Shown: one piece after another, positions 25,334-33,251 of the stretch
How the letters are laid out: each line of letters opens with the position of its first letter
Numbering within the stretch: the stretch's first letter is position 1
Translations under genes and position numbers: made by a program
Notes under the pieces: model-generated
Seen by the model: the letters and a program-made list of their open reading frames with translations, nothing else
Database searches by the model: none
Told to the model about the DNA's origin: nothing
Source: Stutzerimonas stutzeri
GTDB lineage: Bacteria > Pseudomonadota > Gammaproteobacteria > Pseudomonadales > Pseudomonadaceae
NCBI RefSeq assembly: GCF_000590475.1
Contig: NZ_CP007441.1
Location: forward strand, 3,602,660-3,666,659
Length of the DNA: 64,000 nucleotides
Direction of reading: 5' to 3'

Positions 25334-26590
25334 CTAGCCGGCCGGCGACAAAGGCCGAACGTCGCAGATGATCAGCAGGCTTTCAGGTTGCTCAGGCATT
25401 CGTGACGGGTCCATATGCAAACTCTGCGCAGGCACCGCATAGCTCATTCTACGGGTCAACATGCACAGCGCACTCTTCAGCAGGGCTATCGCCAGAGGCT
25501 CTCCAGGGCAGCGATGCCCGCTCGCGGCGTCTCCACCGCCCTGAGTAATGAAATTGAAAGCACCGCCATCCCAGGCGGCAAAGCGCTCGGGCCGAAATGC
25601 CTCGGGTTGCACCCAGAGCCGTGCGTCTCGATTGGTACCGTAGAGGTCCAGCAGCACCCGTGTGTCTTTCGGAAAGTGATAGCCCCTCCATTCGAAATCC
25701 TTGCGCACACGCGCCGCAGTGAAGGGGAAGAAGGCGTGAAGCCGGCGGACTTCCTGCGCAAAGGGCTCCAGGACAGCGTCCTCTTGCTGGAGCCGTTGAT
25801 GCCATTGAGGGTGTGCCAGCAATTCCAGCGCGGCATAAGTGACGAATCGTGCCACCGCTACGGTCGGTCGTAGCAGGTTGAGCATTTCCACGGCAGCGAT
25901 CCGCTCCTTCAGTACCGCGCCGTCCAGATCGAGATGCCGAGCGACTACAGCCAGCGGCCGGGACTCATCAATCACCAGTGTTCCGGCGCGCACCCGGCTG
26001 ATCAGCTCGATCATCCAGCTTTCCGCCTCCTTACGGGCCTTGCGCGCGCGCCAGTGACGCGCCCCAACACCACCCGCCCCATCTATCATCGCAGCCAGCT
26101 GATCACGACGATGGAGCAGCTCTCCCTCCTCAAGTGGCACTCCGGCCCAGTCGCATGCAGTGCGCGTGAGGATCGCCTGTACTTCGGGCATGAAAACCAC
26201 GCGATCGCACTGTTGCCACGTTTCGATAGCTGCCTGCCAATTGGCCTCGCTCAGCCGCACCAGCTCGGCTACCGCCGCCTCGGTCAGCAGGGAGAGAAAA
26301 AGCTGCTTGCGATGCCGATGAGCCTCGCCATCGAGCCCCTGCACGCCCCCCTGGCCAAACAGTGTTTTCTGCAGCATGCGTGGCGCCGCGTGCTCGCGCT
26401 GGAACAACTGCTCGTCGTAGAACAGCTTTGCCGCCTCCTCGCCGCTCATGCATATGGTGTTCTGCATCAGCAGGCGAACTTGAAACAGGTCCGAGCCGAG
26501 CCGCTGGCACCGACTGGAGATGAACGAGTAACCTTCGCTAAGCAGCGAAAGCGAGCTTTCCGTCTGTGAGTCGTGGGGGATATCCGGCAT
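25334..26590 (-). CDS. Cytochrome P450 peroxygenase, CYP152-type fatty-acid hydroxylase
   Basis: A 418-residue P450. The CYP152 hallmark is the Arg-Pro pair in the I helix (LLRPTVAVAR, Arg241-Pro242), where ordinary P450s have an acid-alcohol pair; the Arg salt-bridges the fatty-acid carboxylate, enabling use of hydrogen peroxide without a reductase. The haem-ligand Cys361 lies in GHRCPGEPLA. At the position that is His in the decarboxylase OleT and Gln in CYP152A1, this protein has Gln84 (GGVQGLDG), pointing to alpha/beta-hydroxylation rather than terminal-alkene formation. ATG 26590 has GAGGTG six bases before it; GTG 26596 is the only other option. No redox partner gene is nearby, as expected. 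Convergent with retS. Confidence 0.92.
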   Translation of the reverse strand: MPDIPHDSQTESSLSLLSEGYSFISSRCQRLGSDLFQVRLLMQNTICMSGEEAAKLFYDEQLFQREHAAPRMLQKTLFGQGGVQGLDGEAHRHRKQLFLSLLTEAAVAELVRLSEANWQAAIETWQQCDRVVFMPEVQAILTRTACDWAGVPLEEGELLHRRDQLAAMIDGAGGVGARHWRARKARKEAESWMIELISRVRAGTLVIDESRPLAVVARHLDLDGAVLKERIAAVEMLNLLRPTVAVARFVTYAALELLAHPQWHQRLQQEDAVLEPFAQEVRRLHAFFPFTAARVRKDFEWRGYHFPKDTRVLLDLYGTNRDARLWVQPEAFRPERFAAWDGGAFNFITQGGGDAASGHRCPGEPLAIALLKSALCMLTRRMSYAVPAQSLHMDPSRMPEQPESLLIICDVRPLSPAG

Positions 26591-26794
26591 AAGCACACCT
26601 CGATGAATGGGATCGTCCGGTGGACCTCATAGCGCTACCCAGGTGCCCTTCCACACGCCGCACTTATAGAGAATGAACAAATTGCGAGGTCCGCTGCCGA
26701 TAAAAGACCGGCCGAATTATTCCGCGACGCGTGTATCACCCAATTGTCCGAACCTTCGCTTCGAGGCAAATGCTGTCGCCAAGGAGCCCATGCA

Positions 26795-27745
26795 ATGATG
26801 AAGAGGAGCGATGTCGCCTGGACCCTTGTCGGCATCATGGCGGTACTGCTTTCAGGCTATCTGCTCTATCAAGAGATTCGTAATCTTTCCCTGGCTGAGC
26901 TCACCGACAGCCTCGGGGCCATCAGTCACCGCAACTGGCTGTTGGCCGGACTGGCTACGCTTGGCGCCTACAGTGCGCTCGCCTGGTACGACCGCATCGC
27001 CATCGCCCATCTCGGTAGGACCATCTCATGGTGGTTCATCACGCTGTGCTCATTCACCACCTACGCTTTGGCACACAACGTAGGGGCCTCAGTCTTTTCC
27101 GGCGCGGTCGTGCGTTACCGTGCGTATCGCAGCAAGGGACTTACGCCTCATGAAATCGGCGTGCTGATCGTGTTCTGCTCGCTGACATTTTTCCTCGGCA
27201 TCCTGCTTTCCGGCGGAGCCGTGCTGATCCTGCGGCCAGATCTGCTGAACAGGCTCATCGATGCCGATCCATGGCTATCGATCGCGATTGGTACATCGCT
27301 GCTGTGCCTGGTTGGCCTTTACGTGATTGGCGCGTGGCGACATTTCGCGCCGATGCACGTAGGAAAATGGCGAATCACTTACCCGCGCCTACCCATCGTT
27401 GGCCGCCAGTTGATTGCCGCGCCGCTGGAACTCGCCTGTGCAGCGGCCATTATCTATTTCGCCCTTCCCGCGGCGCAGAATCCCGGTTACCTGGTGGTGT
27501 TCGGGGTGTTTCTCGGTTCCTTCTCGCTGGCGTTGCTATCCCACGCACCCGGGGGGCTCGGTGTGCTCGAGGTAACGTTTCTCGCCGCCCTGCCGGAACT
27601 GCCCACCGCCGACGTCCTGGCGGCGCTGATCGTATTCAGAGCGTTCTACCTGTTAGTGCCATTTGCCCTTGCGATTCTGGTGGTGGCAGTGTTCGAAACG
27701 GCACAATGGTCGGAGCGACGCCGCAAAGGCGCCGCCGGCCAGTAA
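26795..27745 (+). CDS. YbhN/UPF0104-family membrane protein (LPG-synthase-TM-like)
   Basis: A 316-residue integral membrane protein with about eight hydrophobic segments and the family features YDRIAIAHLGR, the ALAHNVGASVFSGAVVRYRAYRSKGL loop and SHAPGGLGVLEVTFLA near the end. This domain resembles the flippase half of MprF (lysyl-phosphatidylglycerol synthase transmembrane region), but the catalytic synthase half is missing. The transported lipid is not known. ATG 26795 gives MMKRSDVAWTLVG; AAGGAG lies upstream at 26780-26785. It is divergent from the P450 gene and 88 bases before the VC0807-like gene, so those two may share a transcript. Confidence 0.85.
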   Translation: MMKRSDVAWTLVGIMAVLLSGYLLYQEIRNLSLAELTDSLGAISHRNWLLAGLATLGAYSALAWYDRIAIAHLGRTISWWFITLCSFTTYALAHNVGASVFSGAVVRYRAYRSKGLTPHEIGVLIVFCSLTFFLGILLSGGAVLILRPDLLNRLIDADPWLSIAIGTSLLCLVGLYVIGAWRHFAPMHVGKWRITYPRLPIVGRQLIAAPLELACAAAIIYFALPAAQNPGYLVVFGVFLGSFSLALLSHAPGGLGVLEVTFLAALPELPTADVLAALIVFRAFYLLVPFALAILVVAVFETAQWSERRRKGAAGQ

Positions 27746-27833
27746 TCTGCCGACATAGACTCCACCATTGCACTATGGCTATGCGTGCGTTCCCGAGCGA
27801 TCATTCGGCCTCTTCCGAGACGAAACCGAACAC

Positions 27834-28589
27834 ATGACCGATATCCGTACCAACCCACCCGGCTCCGAGCAGCCAGTCGAACATAAACCTCGGCCCTTGA
27901 TCGATCTGGCTATCAGCATCGTAATTCCGTCGTTGATTCTGATGAAAATGAGCGGTGAAAATCGCCTCGGCGCAGACGGTGCACTATTGATGGCGCTGGC
28001 CTTTCCACTCGGCTGGGGGCTGTTCGAGCTGGCGAAATATCGCAAGTTCAACTGGATCGCCCTTCTGGGGATGGTCAGCGTACTGCTGACCGGAGGCATT
28101 GGCCTGCTGCAGCTCGACCCTCAATGGCTGGCCATCAAGGAAGCGGCGATTCCCGGCATCATTGGCATCGTCGTGTTGTCGTCAACCCGCACCCGCTTTC
28201 CGTTGATCCGCACGCTGCTCTACAACCCCAAGGTGCTGAACGTCGAGAAGGTTCACGAACAACTCGAACGCAACGGGCAGACCGCTCACTTCGAAACACG
28301 GTTGCTGCGCGCCACCTATTTCCTTAGCGGTACTTTTTTCTTTTCGTCCTTCATGAACTACGTGCTGGCCAAATGGATCGTCAACAGCCCGGCCGGCAGC
28401 GAAGCATTCAATGCCGAACTGGGACGTATGACGTTACTCAGCTATCCGATGATCGCGATCCCGAGCATGGCGATGATGATGGGCATCTTCTACTATCTCT
28501 GGCGCACTATCCACGGCCTGACCGGACTGCGCCTCGAGGACATCATCGCCTCGCATAAGCATGCCGATCGCCATGACAAAGAGACCTGA
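27834..28589 (+). CDS. VC0807-like integral membrane protein
   Basis: A 251-residue membrane protein with a short polar N-terminus (to about 22), then hydrophobic segments around residues 25-40, 48-64, 71-90 and 103-115, and two more near the C-terminus (TYFLSGTFFFSSFMNYVLAKW and MIAIPSMAMMMGIFYYLW). The conserved LYNPKVLN and RxxTYxLSGxFxxSSxxNYxLA-type segment fit the VC0807 family, distantly related to septation protein YciB. Function is unknown. The ATG at 27834 is favoured over an in-frame start at 27768 because it begins at the conserved region. It is convergent, end to end, with the AEC transporter gene (two bases apart). Confidence 0.75.
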   Translation: MTDIRTNPPGSEQPVEHKPRPLIDLAISIVIPSLILMKMSGENRLGADGALLMALAFPLGWGLFELAKYRKFNWIALLGMVSVLLTGGIGLLQLDPQWLAIKEAAIPGIIGIVVLSSTRTRFPLIRTLLYNPKVLNVEKVHEQLERNGQTAHFETRLLRATYFLSGTFFFSSFMNYVLAKWIVNSPAGSEAFNAELGRMTLLSYPMIAIPSMAMMMGIFYYLWRTIHGLTGLRLEDIIASHKHADRHDKET

Positions 28590-28591
28590 CG

Positions 28592-29491
28592 TCATGTCGA
28601 CATCAGCAGCATCCACAACGGCAGACTGATCGCTGCAAACAAGGTAGAGAGGAACACGGTCGAGCTGACCGCACGGGTATCTTCCTGATTGATTACGAAG
28701 GCCAGCACGTTGACGCCACTTGGGCAGGCCGCGAGCAGAACCAGCACGCTGCGCGCTTCGTGGCTCAGGCCGGGCAACAATCCACCGAGATACCACACCA
28801 GCAACGGAAACAGGCCTAACTTGATCAATGTGAGCGCCAGTGCCGTCGCGCTGGGACGCAAGCGATAACGCGACAGACTGATGCCCAGCACGATCAACGC
28901 GCAAGGCAGGGCTGCCTGAGCCAGCCAGTCAGCGATGCGCCACATCGGCTGTGGCAGATCGAAGCCGGATAGATTCAGCAAGGCACCCAGCGACAGGCCC
29001 ACGATGAGCGGGTTGGCAAGATTTTTCAGCAGCGCCGCGCCTCTGACCTTTTGTTCTGAACCGAATGCGTTGTAGAAGCTCTGCAGTGAAAACAGAATCA
29101 GACTGTGGAACACCAGGATGGCAAATACGTACACCAGGCTTCCCGACCCAAGCAACGTGGTCACCAGCGGAATCCCGACCAGCACATTATTCGAATAGGC
29201 TGCCGTCAGTCCGAGCGGTGACGCGCGCCCGAGCAAGCGGTGCGCAACCAGCCCGACCAAGACGAAAACGGCCAGAACCGGCCCGAAATATCCCAGCAGT
29301 AGCATGAGCGACATCCCATCGCTCAGCTGCGCACGGGCGATACCGGTGAACAGGACCGCCGGCATGAACAGCTTGAAGGTGATATTGGCCAGTCCGGTCG
29401 CCGCTTCGCCAGCAAGCCAGTGTCGCCAGCCCAGCAGATAGCCGAGCATGATCAAGCCAAAGATAGGCAAAATTGCCTGGAACACGACCAC
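28592..29491 (-). CDS. AEC family transporter (auxin efflux carrier-like permease)
   Basis: A 299-residue inner-membrane permease of the AEC/malonate carrier family (Mem_trans). About ten hydrophobic segments are arranged as an inverted five-plus-five repeat: LPIFGLIMLGYLLG at the start, AYSNNVLVGIPLVTTLLG in the middle, ANPLIVGLSLGALLNLSG at the centre and CPSGVNVLAFVINQ near the end, all typical of bacterial members. The natural substrate cannot be read from sequence; characterised relatives carry malonate, malate or other anions. Stands alone on the minus strand. Confidence 0.88.
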   Translation of the reverse strand: MVVFQAILPIFGLIMLGYLLGWRHWLAGEAATGLANITFKLFMPAVLFTGIARAQLSDGMSLMLLLGYFGPVLAVFVLVGLVAHRLLGRASPLGLTAAYSNNVLVGIPLVTTLLGSGSLVYVFAILVFHSLILFSLQSFYNAFGSEQKVRGAALLKNLANPLIVGLSLGALLNLSGFDLPQPMWRIADWLAQAALPCALIVLGISLSRYRLRPSATALALTLIKLGLFPLLVWYLGGLLPGLSHEARSVLVLLAACPSGVNVLAFVINQEDTRAVSSTVFLSTLFAAISLPLWMLLMST

Positions 29492-29619
29492 GCGGCTTCT
29501 CCAGCAACCGGTGCGACTTGGTGTCGCCCCGAAAAAGGCCGCAAAGAATACTCCGAGTCGCGAGCCAGATCACCTCGTTAGGCGCGGCCCCGCCTCCAAT
29601 CCACCTCAGCGAAGGGCGA

Positions 29620-30546
29620 TCAGGCTTGAGAAGGCTGCGCGGCGCCTACTGCGGCATCAGGCGCTTTCGTGCTCAGCATATCGAGCACAACGGACAGATC
29701 GTCACGCCAATCGTGCGTATCGATGCCGAAGGTCGCTTCGAACTTGGCACAATCAAGCACGGACCACGCAGGACGTCGGGCAGGCGTCGGGTACTGTGCG
29801 GTCGTGATAGAGGACACCTGCGGCTGCTTGGCCAGCAGACCCTTGGCCTCTGCCTGTCGGAAAATCTCCACCGCAAAATCGAACCACGTGCAGGGTGATC
29901 GACCGCTGTAATGATAGAGACCCCATGTAAGCGTGCCCTCCCGCGCATAACGCTGGGCCAACTGCAGAAGGACATCCGCAATGCTACCAGCCTGTGTGGG
30001 GCAGCCAAACTGATCCGCGACTACCGATAGCGAGTCGCGTTGGTGTGCCAGGCGCAGCATCGTTTTGACGAAGTTGTGGCCATGCGTGCCATATACCCAA
30101 CTGGTTCGCAGGATCAGATGTTCAGGCAGCACAGCCTGGATCGCGGCTTCGCCTGCCAGCTTGCTGGCACCATAAACACCAGTCGGTGAAACCTGGTCTT
30201 CCTCGCGATAAGGCGCGCGGGCTTCGCCGGAAAACACGTAGTCGGTTGAGATATGCAGCAACGGAATGGAGGCTCGCCGCGCGGCTTCAGCCAACCTCTT
30301 GGCACCATCTCGGTTGACCGCGTAAGCCTGCTCGCTGTGCGTCTCGGCGTTGTCGACATGCGTGTAAGCGGCCGCATTGATGATCATCGCCGGCTTGAGC
30401 TGGCTGACAAGAGCCTCAATCTGATCAGCAGCGGTGATGTCCAGGTGCGCACGAGTCATGCCAAGCGCCTCGAGACCATACGCATGCGCACGGTCTACCA
30501 ACTCGTGGCCAACCTGGCCACCGGCTCCGCATACAAGAATTCGCAT
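29620..30546 (-). CDS. rfbD: dTDP-4-dehydrorhamnose reductase
   Basis: A 308-residue extended-SDR/RmlD protein that would make dTDP-L-rhamnose with NAD(P)H. The N-terminal GAGGQVGHEL nucleotide motif, NAAAYTHVDNAE, the catalytic YGASKLAGE (Tyr and Lys) and TSWVYGTHGHNFVKTMLRL are all conserved. Unlike most Pseudomonas genomes, where rmlB, D, A and C are together, the other rhamnose genes are not beside it, so it could be a secondary paralogue. The C-terminal tail beyond WRDDL is slightly long and Ala-rich. Divergent from the Rho-N gene. Confidence 0.88.
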   Translation of the reverse strand: MRILVCGAGGQVGHELVDRAHAYGLEALGMTRAHLDITAADQIEALVSQLKPAMIINAAAYTHVDNAETHSEQAYAVNRDGAKRLAEAARRASIPLLHISTDYVFSGEARAPYREEDQVSPTGVYGASKLAGEAAIQAVLPEHLILRTSWVYGTHGHNFVKTMLRLAHQRDSLSVVADQFGCPTQAGSIADVLLQLAQRYAREGTLTWGLYHYSGRSPCTWFDFAVEIFRQAEAKGLLAKQPQVSSITTAQYPTPARRPAWSVLDCAKFEATFGIDTHDWRDDLSVVLDMLSTKAPDAAVGAAQPSQA

Positions 30547-30938
30547 CTGGTTATCGCCTCATTCAAAGCTCACCGGTAGTGGCAAGCATGGATTTGTACA
30601 ACAGATTCGATACAGCACATCGCGCTACAACTACCGAGATAGCGCGGTCCATGCTTGGTAAGTCCAGCATAAACGAATTTTCGTTCCGCCCAAGTGAAAT
30701 AAGAATTATTGCAGCGATATCCGCCTACCTGTTTAGCCTCGGCACCTACCAACATAGTCATAGTCATAGTCATAGCCATGCCAGACAGGACCTGTGTGAG
30801 ACAGGACGCGCAATCCTAACACGCGTGAAACTCAGGGCCCGCCATGAGTACCAAACAGGACAGGCGCTGTCACGCAAACCAACGCAGCGGCAGGGCTTGC
30901 GGGTCCCGCATCGTTCTAACGACACGAGGAAAGCAATC
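30547..30938. other. Intergenic region between rfbD and the Rho-N protein gene
   Basis: This 392-base region contains no convincing gene. It is locally more AT-rich (around 30661-30720) than its neighbours. It contains a short tandem hexamer repeat (30753-30776), listed separately. A frame beginning ATGAGTACC at 30844 overlaps the downstream gene in another frame and has no homology that I recognise. The promoter of the downstream gene must lie here, but no clear -35/-10 pair was identified. Confidence 0.5.
30753..30776. repeat. Tandem hexanucleotide repeat CATAGT
   Basis: Three perfect CATAGT units (30753-30770) followed by one CATAGC, upstream of the Rho-N gene. A short simple-sequence repeat of this kind can vary in copy number by slippage. 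Confidence 0.8.
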
Positions 30939-31337
30939 ATGCCCAGAGGTGAAAAATCCAAATACACCGATAAGCAGCAACGCAAAGCCGAACATATCGA
31001 AGAGAGCTATGAAGAACGCGGGGTGTCGGAAAAAGAGGCCGAAGCCCGAGCCTGGGCCACGGTCAATAAACAATCAGGCGGTGGCGAGCGCAAAGGGGGC
31101 TCTGGTCAAAAGAAAAGCGAGACAACCAAGCGTGCCGATCGCAAGGATTCGGCGCATCGGGCAGCCAAGGCTCGTTCCGGCGATTCTCCCAATAAGGGTT
31201 CAGCCCGCAGTAACCGCAGCGGCAGCACATCGCTCACCGACCTCACTCGCGACGAGCTGATGCAAAAGGCGCGTGAGCGCGATGTCCATGGTCGCTCGAA
31301 AATGCGTAAGGATGAGCTAATAAAGGCGCTCAGCTGA
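30939..31337 (+). CDS. Basic Rho-N-domain protein (plasmid-stabilisation-like)
   Basis: A 132-residue, very basic, low-complexity protein. The N-terminus KYTDKQQRKAEHIEESYEERGVSEKEAEARAWATVNKQSGGG matches a small family often labelled plasmid stabilisation protein; the middle is Lys/Arg/Ser/Gly-rich and probably disordered; the C-terminal ~35 residues (LTDLTRDELMQKARERDVHGRSKMRKDELIKALS) form a Rho-termination-factor N-terminal (SAP-like) nucleic-acid-binding fold. It likely binds DNA or RNA; the plasmid label is not evidence that it acts in plasmid maintenance. AGGAAAGCAATC precedes the ATG. It is followed by the small proline-rich gene, 12 bases away. Confidence 0.82.
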   Translation: MPRGEKSKYTDKQQRKAEHIEESYEERGVSEKEAEARAWATVNKQSGGGERKGGSGQKKSETTKRADRKDSAHRAAKARSGDSPNKGSARSNRSGSTSLTDLTRDELMQKARERDVHGRSKMRKDELIKALS

Positions 31338-31349
31338 AGGAGTACACCT

Positions 31350-31484
31350 ATGCACGACCCCGATCCGCAGGATGATGGGACGCCAAGTCCCATTCCGGAA
31401 CCTGAGCGCAAGGAGCCTGGCGAGCCAGTTCCCATAGAAGAGCCCGGCAAGCCGGAGCGCCCTGAGAACGACGGGACTGGCTAA
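31350..31484 (+). CDS. Small acidic proline-rich protein, 44 residues
   Basis: The frame begins ATG at 31350 with a good AAGGAG at 31338-31343 and ends TAA at 31482-31484. The product, MHDPDPQDDGTPSP..., is about 30 percent proline and 25 percent Asp/Glu, with repeated PxPEP-like units and no hydrophobic stretch, so it is probably disordered and soluble. It starts 12 bases after the Rho-N gene stop, consistent with one transcript. The strong ribosome binding site and operon spacing support a real gene, but I recognise no family with certainty. Confidence 0.65.
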   Translation: MHDPDPQDDGTPSPIPEPERKEPGEPVPIEEPGKPERPENDGTG

Positions 31485-31593
31485 ACTTTCTATCTCCCCA
31501 CCTATCACAGCTTTAGGGCCCAGCGAGACGCCGCCAGGCGCAGCGGCCAGCGTGGCTGGACAATAAGCCAGTTACAGAACTCAGGAGACCGTG

Positions 31594-32127
31594 ATGAGCT
31601 ACGTACAATTGAGCGACAAAAAGACCTTGCGCGAGCGTGCTCGCCAACATGTCGAAAACGGCGCGGTGACCGAGAGCTATTCGGCGGATCGCGACACTGT
31701 GATCAACCTGCTCAATGAGGCATTAGCCACCGAGCTGGTCTGCTATCTGCGTTACAAGCGCCACTACTACATGGCCACCGGACTGAAATCGAGCGTTGCC
31801 GCTGATGAGTTTCTCGAACACGCCAACGAAGAGCAGGAACATGCCGACCGGCTGGCCGAACGCATCGTACAGCTCGGCGGCGAACCCGATTTCAACCCGG
31901 ACAGCCTCACTGAGCGCGCGCATGCCCAATATGCCGAAGGCAACGGCCTGCGTGATATGGTTTTCGAAAACCTGGTCGCCGAACGCATCGCGATCGACAG
32001 CTACCGCGAGATCGTTCAGTACATCGGCGACAAGGATCCGACCACACGACGGATCTTCGAAGACATCCTCGCCCAAGAGGAAGAGCACGCCGACGACATG
32101 GCCGGGCTGCTCGACGGCATGAACTGA
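31594..32127 (+). CDS. Ferritin-like / bacterioferritin-type protein
   Basis: A 177-residue four-helix-bundle protein. Diiron ligand motifs are visible: Glu in NEALATELVCYLRYKRHYY (first helix), EEQEHADRL (ExxH, second helix), ENLVAERIAIDSYREI (third helix) and EEEHADDM (ExxH, fourth helix). This is the arrangement of Dps/bacterioferritin relatives (DpsL-like in pseudomonads) that oxidise and store iron or protect against oxidants. A GTG directly precedes the ATG; with AGGAGACC upstream, I use the ATG at 31594. Stands alone, convergent with lpxC across a bidirectional terminator. Confidence 0.85.
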   Translation: MSYVQLSDKKTLRERARQHVENGAVTESYSADRDTVINLLNEALATELVCYLRYKRHYYMATGLKSSVAADEFLEHANEEQEHADRLAERIVQLGGEPDFNPDSLTERAHAQYAEGNGLRDMVFENLVAERIAIDSYREIVQYIGDKDPTTRRIFEDILAQEEEHADDMAGLLDGMN

Positions 32128-32179
32128 CAGCCACATCCGCAAGCGAGGGGCAGCCTTGCCCGTCGCTTCGCGCGCAGCA

Positions 32180-32203
32180 AAAAAAAAGCCACCCGAAGGT
32201 GGC
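32180..32203 (-). terminator. Bidirectional terminator between ferritin-like gene and lpxC
   Basis: Hairpin GCCACC/GGTGGC with a CGAA (minus strand TTCG) loop (32188-32203). On the minus strand it is followed by nine T residues (complement of the A-run), so it should efficiently end the dcw-lpxC transcript. Confidence 0.92.
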
Positions 32204-32228
32204 CTTAAATAAGGAAAGAGAGTACTGC

Positions 32229-33140
32229 TCAGCCGGCAGCTGCCGGACGCATGTAGGAGATCGGTGCGGTCTGGGAATCAGTGAACGTCACCATTTCCCA
32301 CGCGTCCTTCTGTTCCATCAAGGTGCGCAGCAAACGATTGTTCAAGGCATGTCCGGATTTAAAGCCGCGGAATTCGCCGATCAGACTGGTGCCCAGCAAG
32401 TAGAGATCACCGATTGCATCGAGAATCTTGTGTTTCACGAACTCGTCCTCATACCGCAGGCCGTCTTCGTTGAGCACATGGTCTTCGTCGACCACGATCG
32501 CATTTTCGACACTCCCACCCAGGGCCAGATTGTGCGAGCGGAGGAATTCGATGTCGCGCATGAAACCGAAGGTTCGCGCACGACTAACTTCCTTGACGAA
32601 GGAAGTACTGGAGAAATCCACGCTGGCGGTCTGGGTGCGACCACGGAAAACCGGATGGTCAAAATCGATCTCGAAACTCACCTTGAAGCCTTCGAATGGC
32701 AGGAATGTGGCGCGTTTGTCGCCATCCTCCACCGAAACTTCGCGAATGATGCGGATGAACTTCTTGGGGGCGTCCTGCTCCTGCAGGCCGGCCGATTGAA
32801 TCAAGAATACGAAGGGGCCAGCGCTACCGTCCATGATCGGCACTTCCGATGCGGAGAGCTCGACAAAGGCATTGTCGATGCCAAGTCCAGCCATCGCCGA
32901 CAGCAAATGCTCCACGGTATCGACCTTGACGTCGCCGCTGACCAGCGTTGTCGACATGGTCGTTTCACCAACGTTCTCGGCCCGAGCGGCGATTTGTACC
33001 GGCGGGTTGAGATCGGTGCGACAGAACACGATTCCGGTGTCCACGGGTGCCGGCTTCAGGGTCAGGTATACCTTCTCCCCCGAATGCAGGCCAACGCCAG
33101 TGGCGCGAATGATGTTCTTCAAGGTGCGTTGTCTGATCAT
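32229..33140 (-). CDS. lpxC: UDP-3-O-acyl-N-acetylglucosamine deacetylase
   Basis: A 303-residue zinc amidase making the committed step of lipid A synthesis. Metal ligands are visible: His in TVEHLLSAMAGLGIDNA (about residue 79) and the His/Asp pair in VKHKILDAIGDLYLLG (about 237-241); catalytic Glu and the HALNNRLL motif follow. The N-terminal IRQRTLKNIIRATGVGLHSGEKV is canonical. It is the last gene of the minus-strand dcw cluster, separated from ftsZ by 111 bases, the usual gammaproteobacterial order, and terminated by a strong hairpin. Confidence 0.98.
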   Translation of the reverse strand: MIRQRTLKNIIRATGVGLHSGEKVYLTLKPAPVDTGIVFCRTDLNPPVQIAARAENVGETTMSTTLVSGDVKVDTVEHLLSAMAGLGIDNAFVELSASEVPIMDGSAGPFVFLIQSAGLQEQDAPKKFIRIIREVSVEDGDKRATFLPFEGFKVSFEIDFDHPVFRGRTQTASVDFSSTSFVKEVSRARTFGFMRDIEFLRSHNLALGGSVENAIVVDEDHVLNEDGLRYEDEFVKHKILDAIGDLYLLGTSLIGEFRGFKSGHALNNRLLRTLMEQKDAWEMVTFTDSQTAPISYMRPAAAG

Positions 33141-33251
33141 GGCTTGGTTTCGCTATTGCGCTGTTGCGAATGGTTTCCAACAAAGGTGGCGATCATAGCA
33201 GAACCCCACTTTGCTGAATACCAATCACCCCTATACTCCTGATGCATTCAA

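Noticed and set aside
30844..31260. Plus-strand frame starting ATGAGTACC overlapping the Rho-N gene
   Set aside because: Different frame from the Rho-N protein, no domain, and codon use unlike its neighbours.
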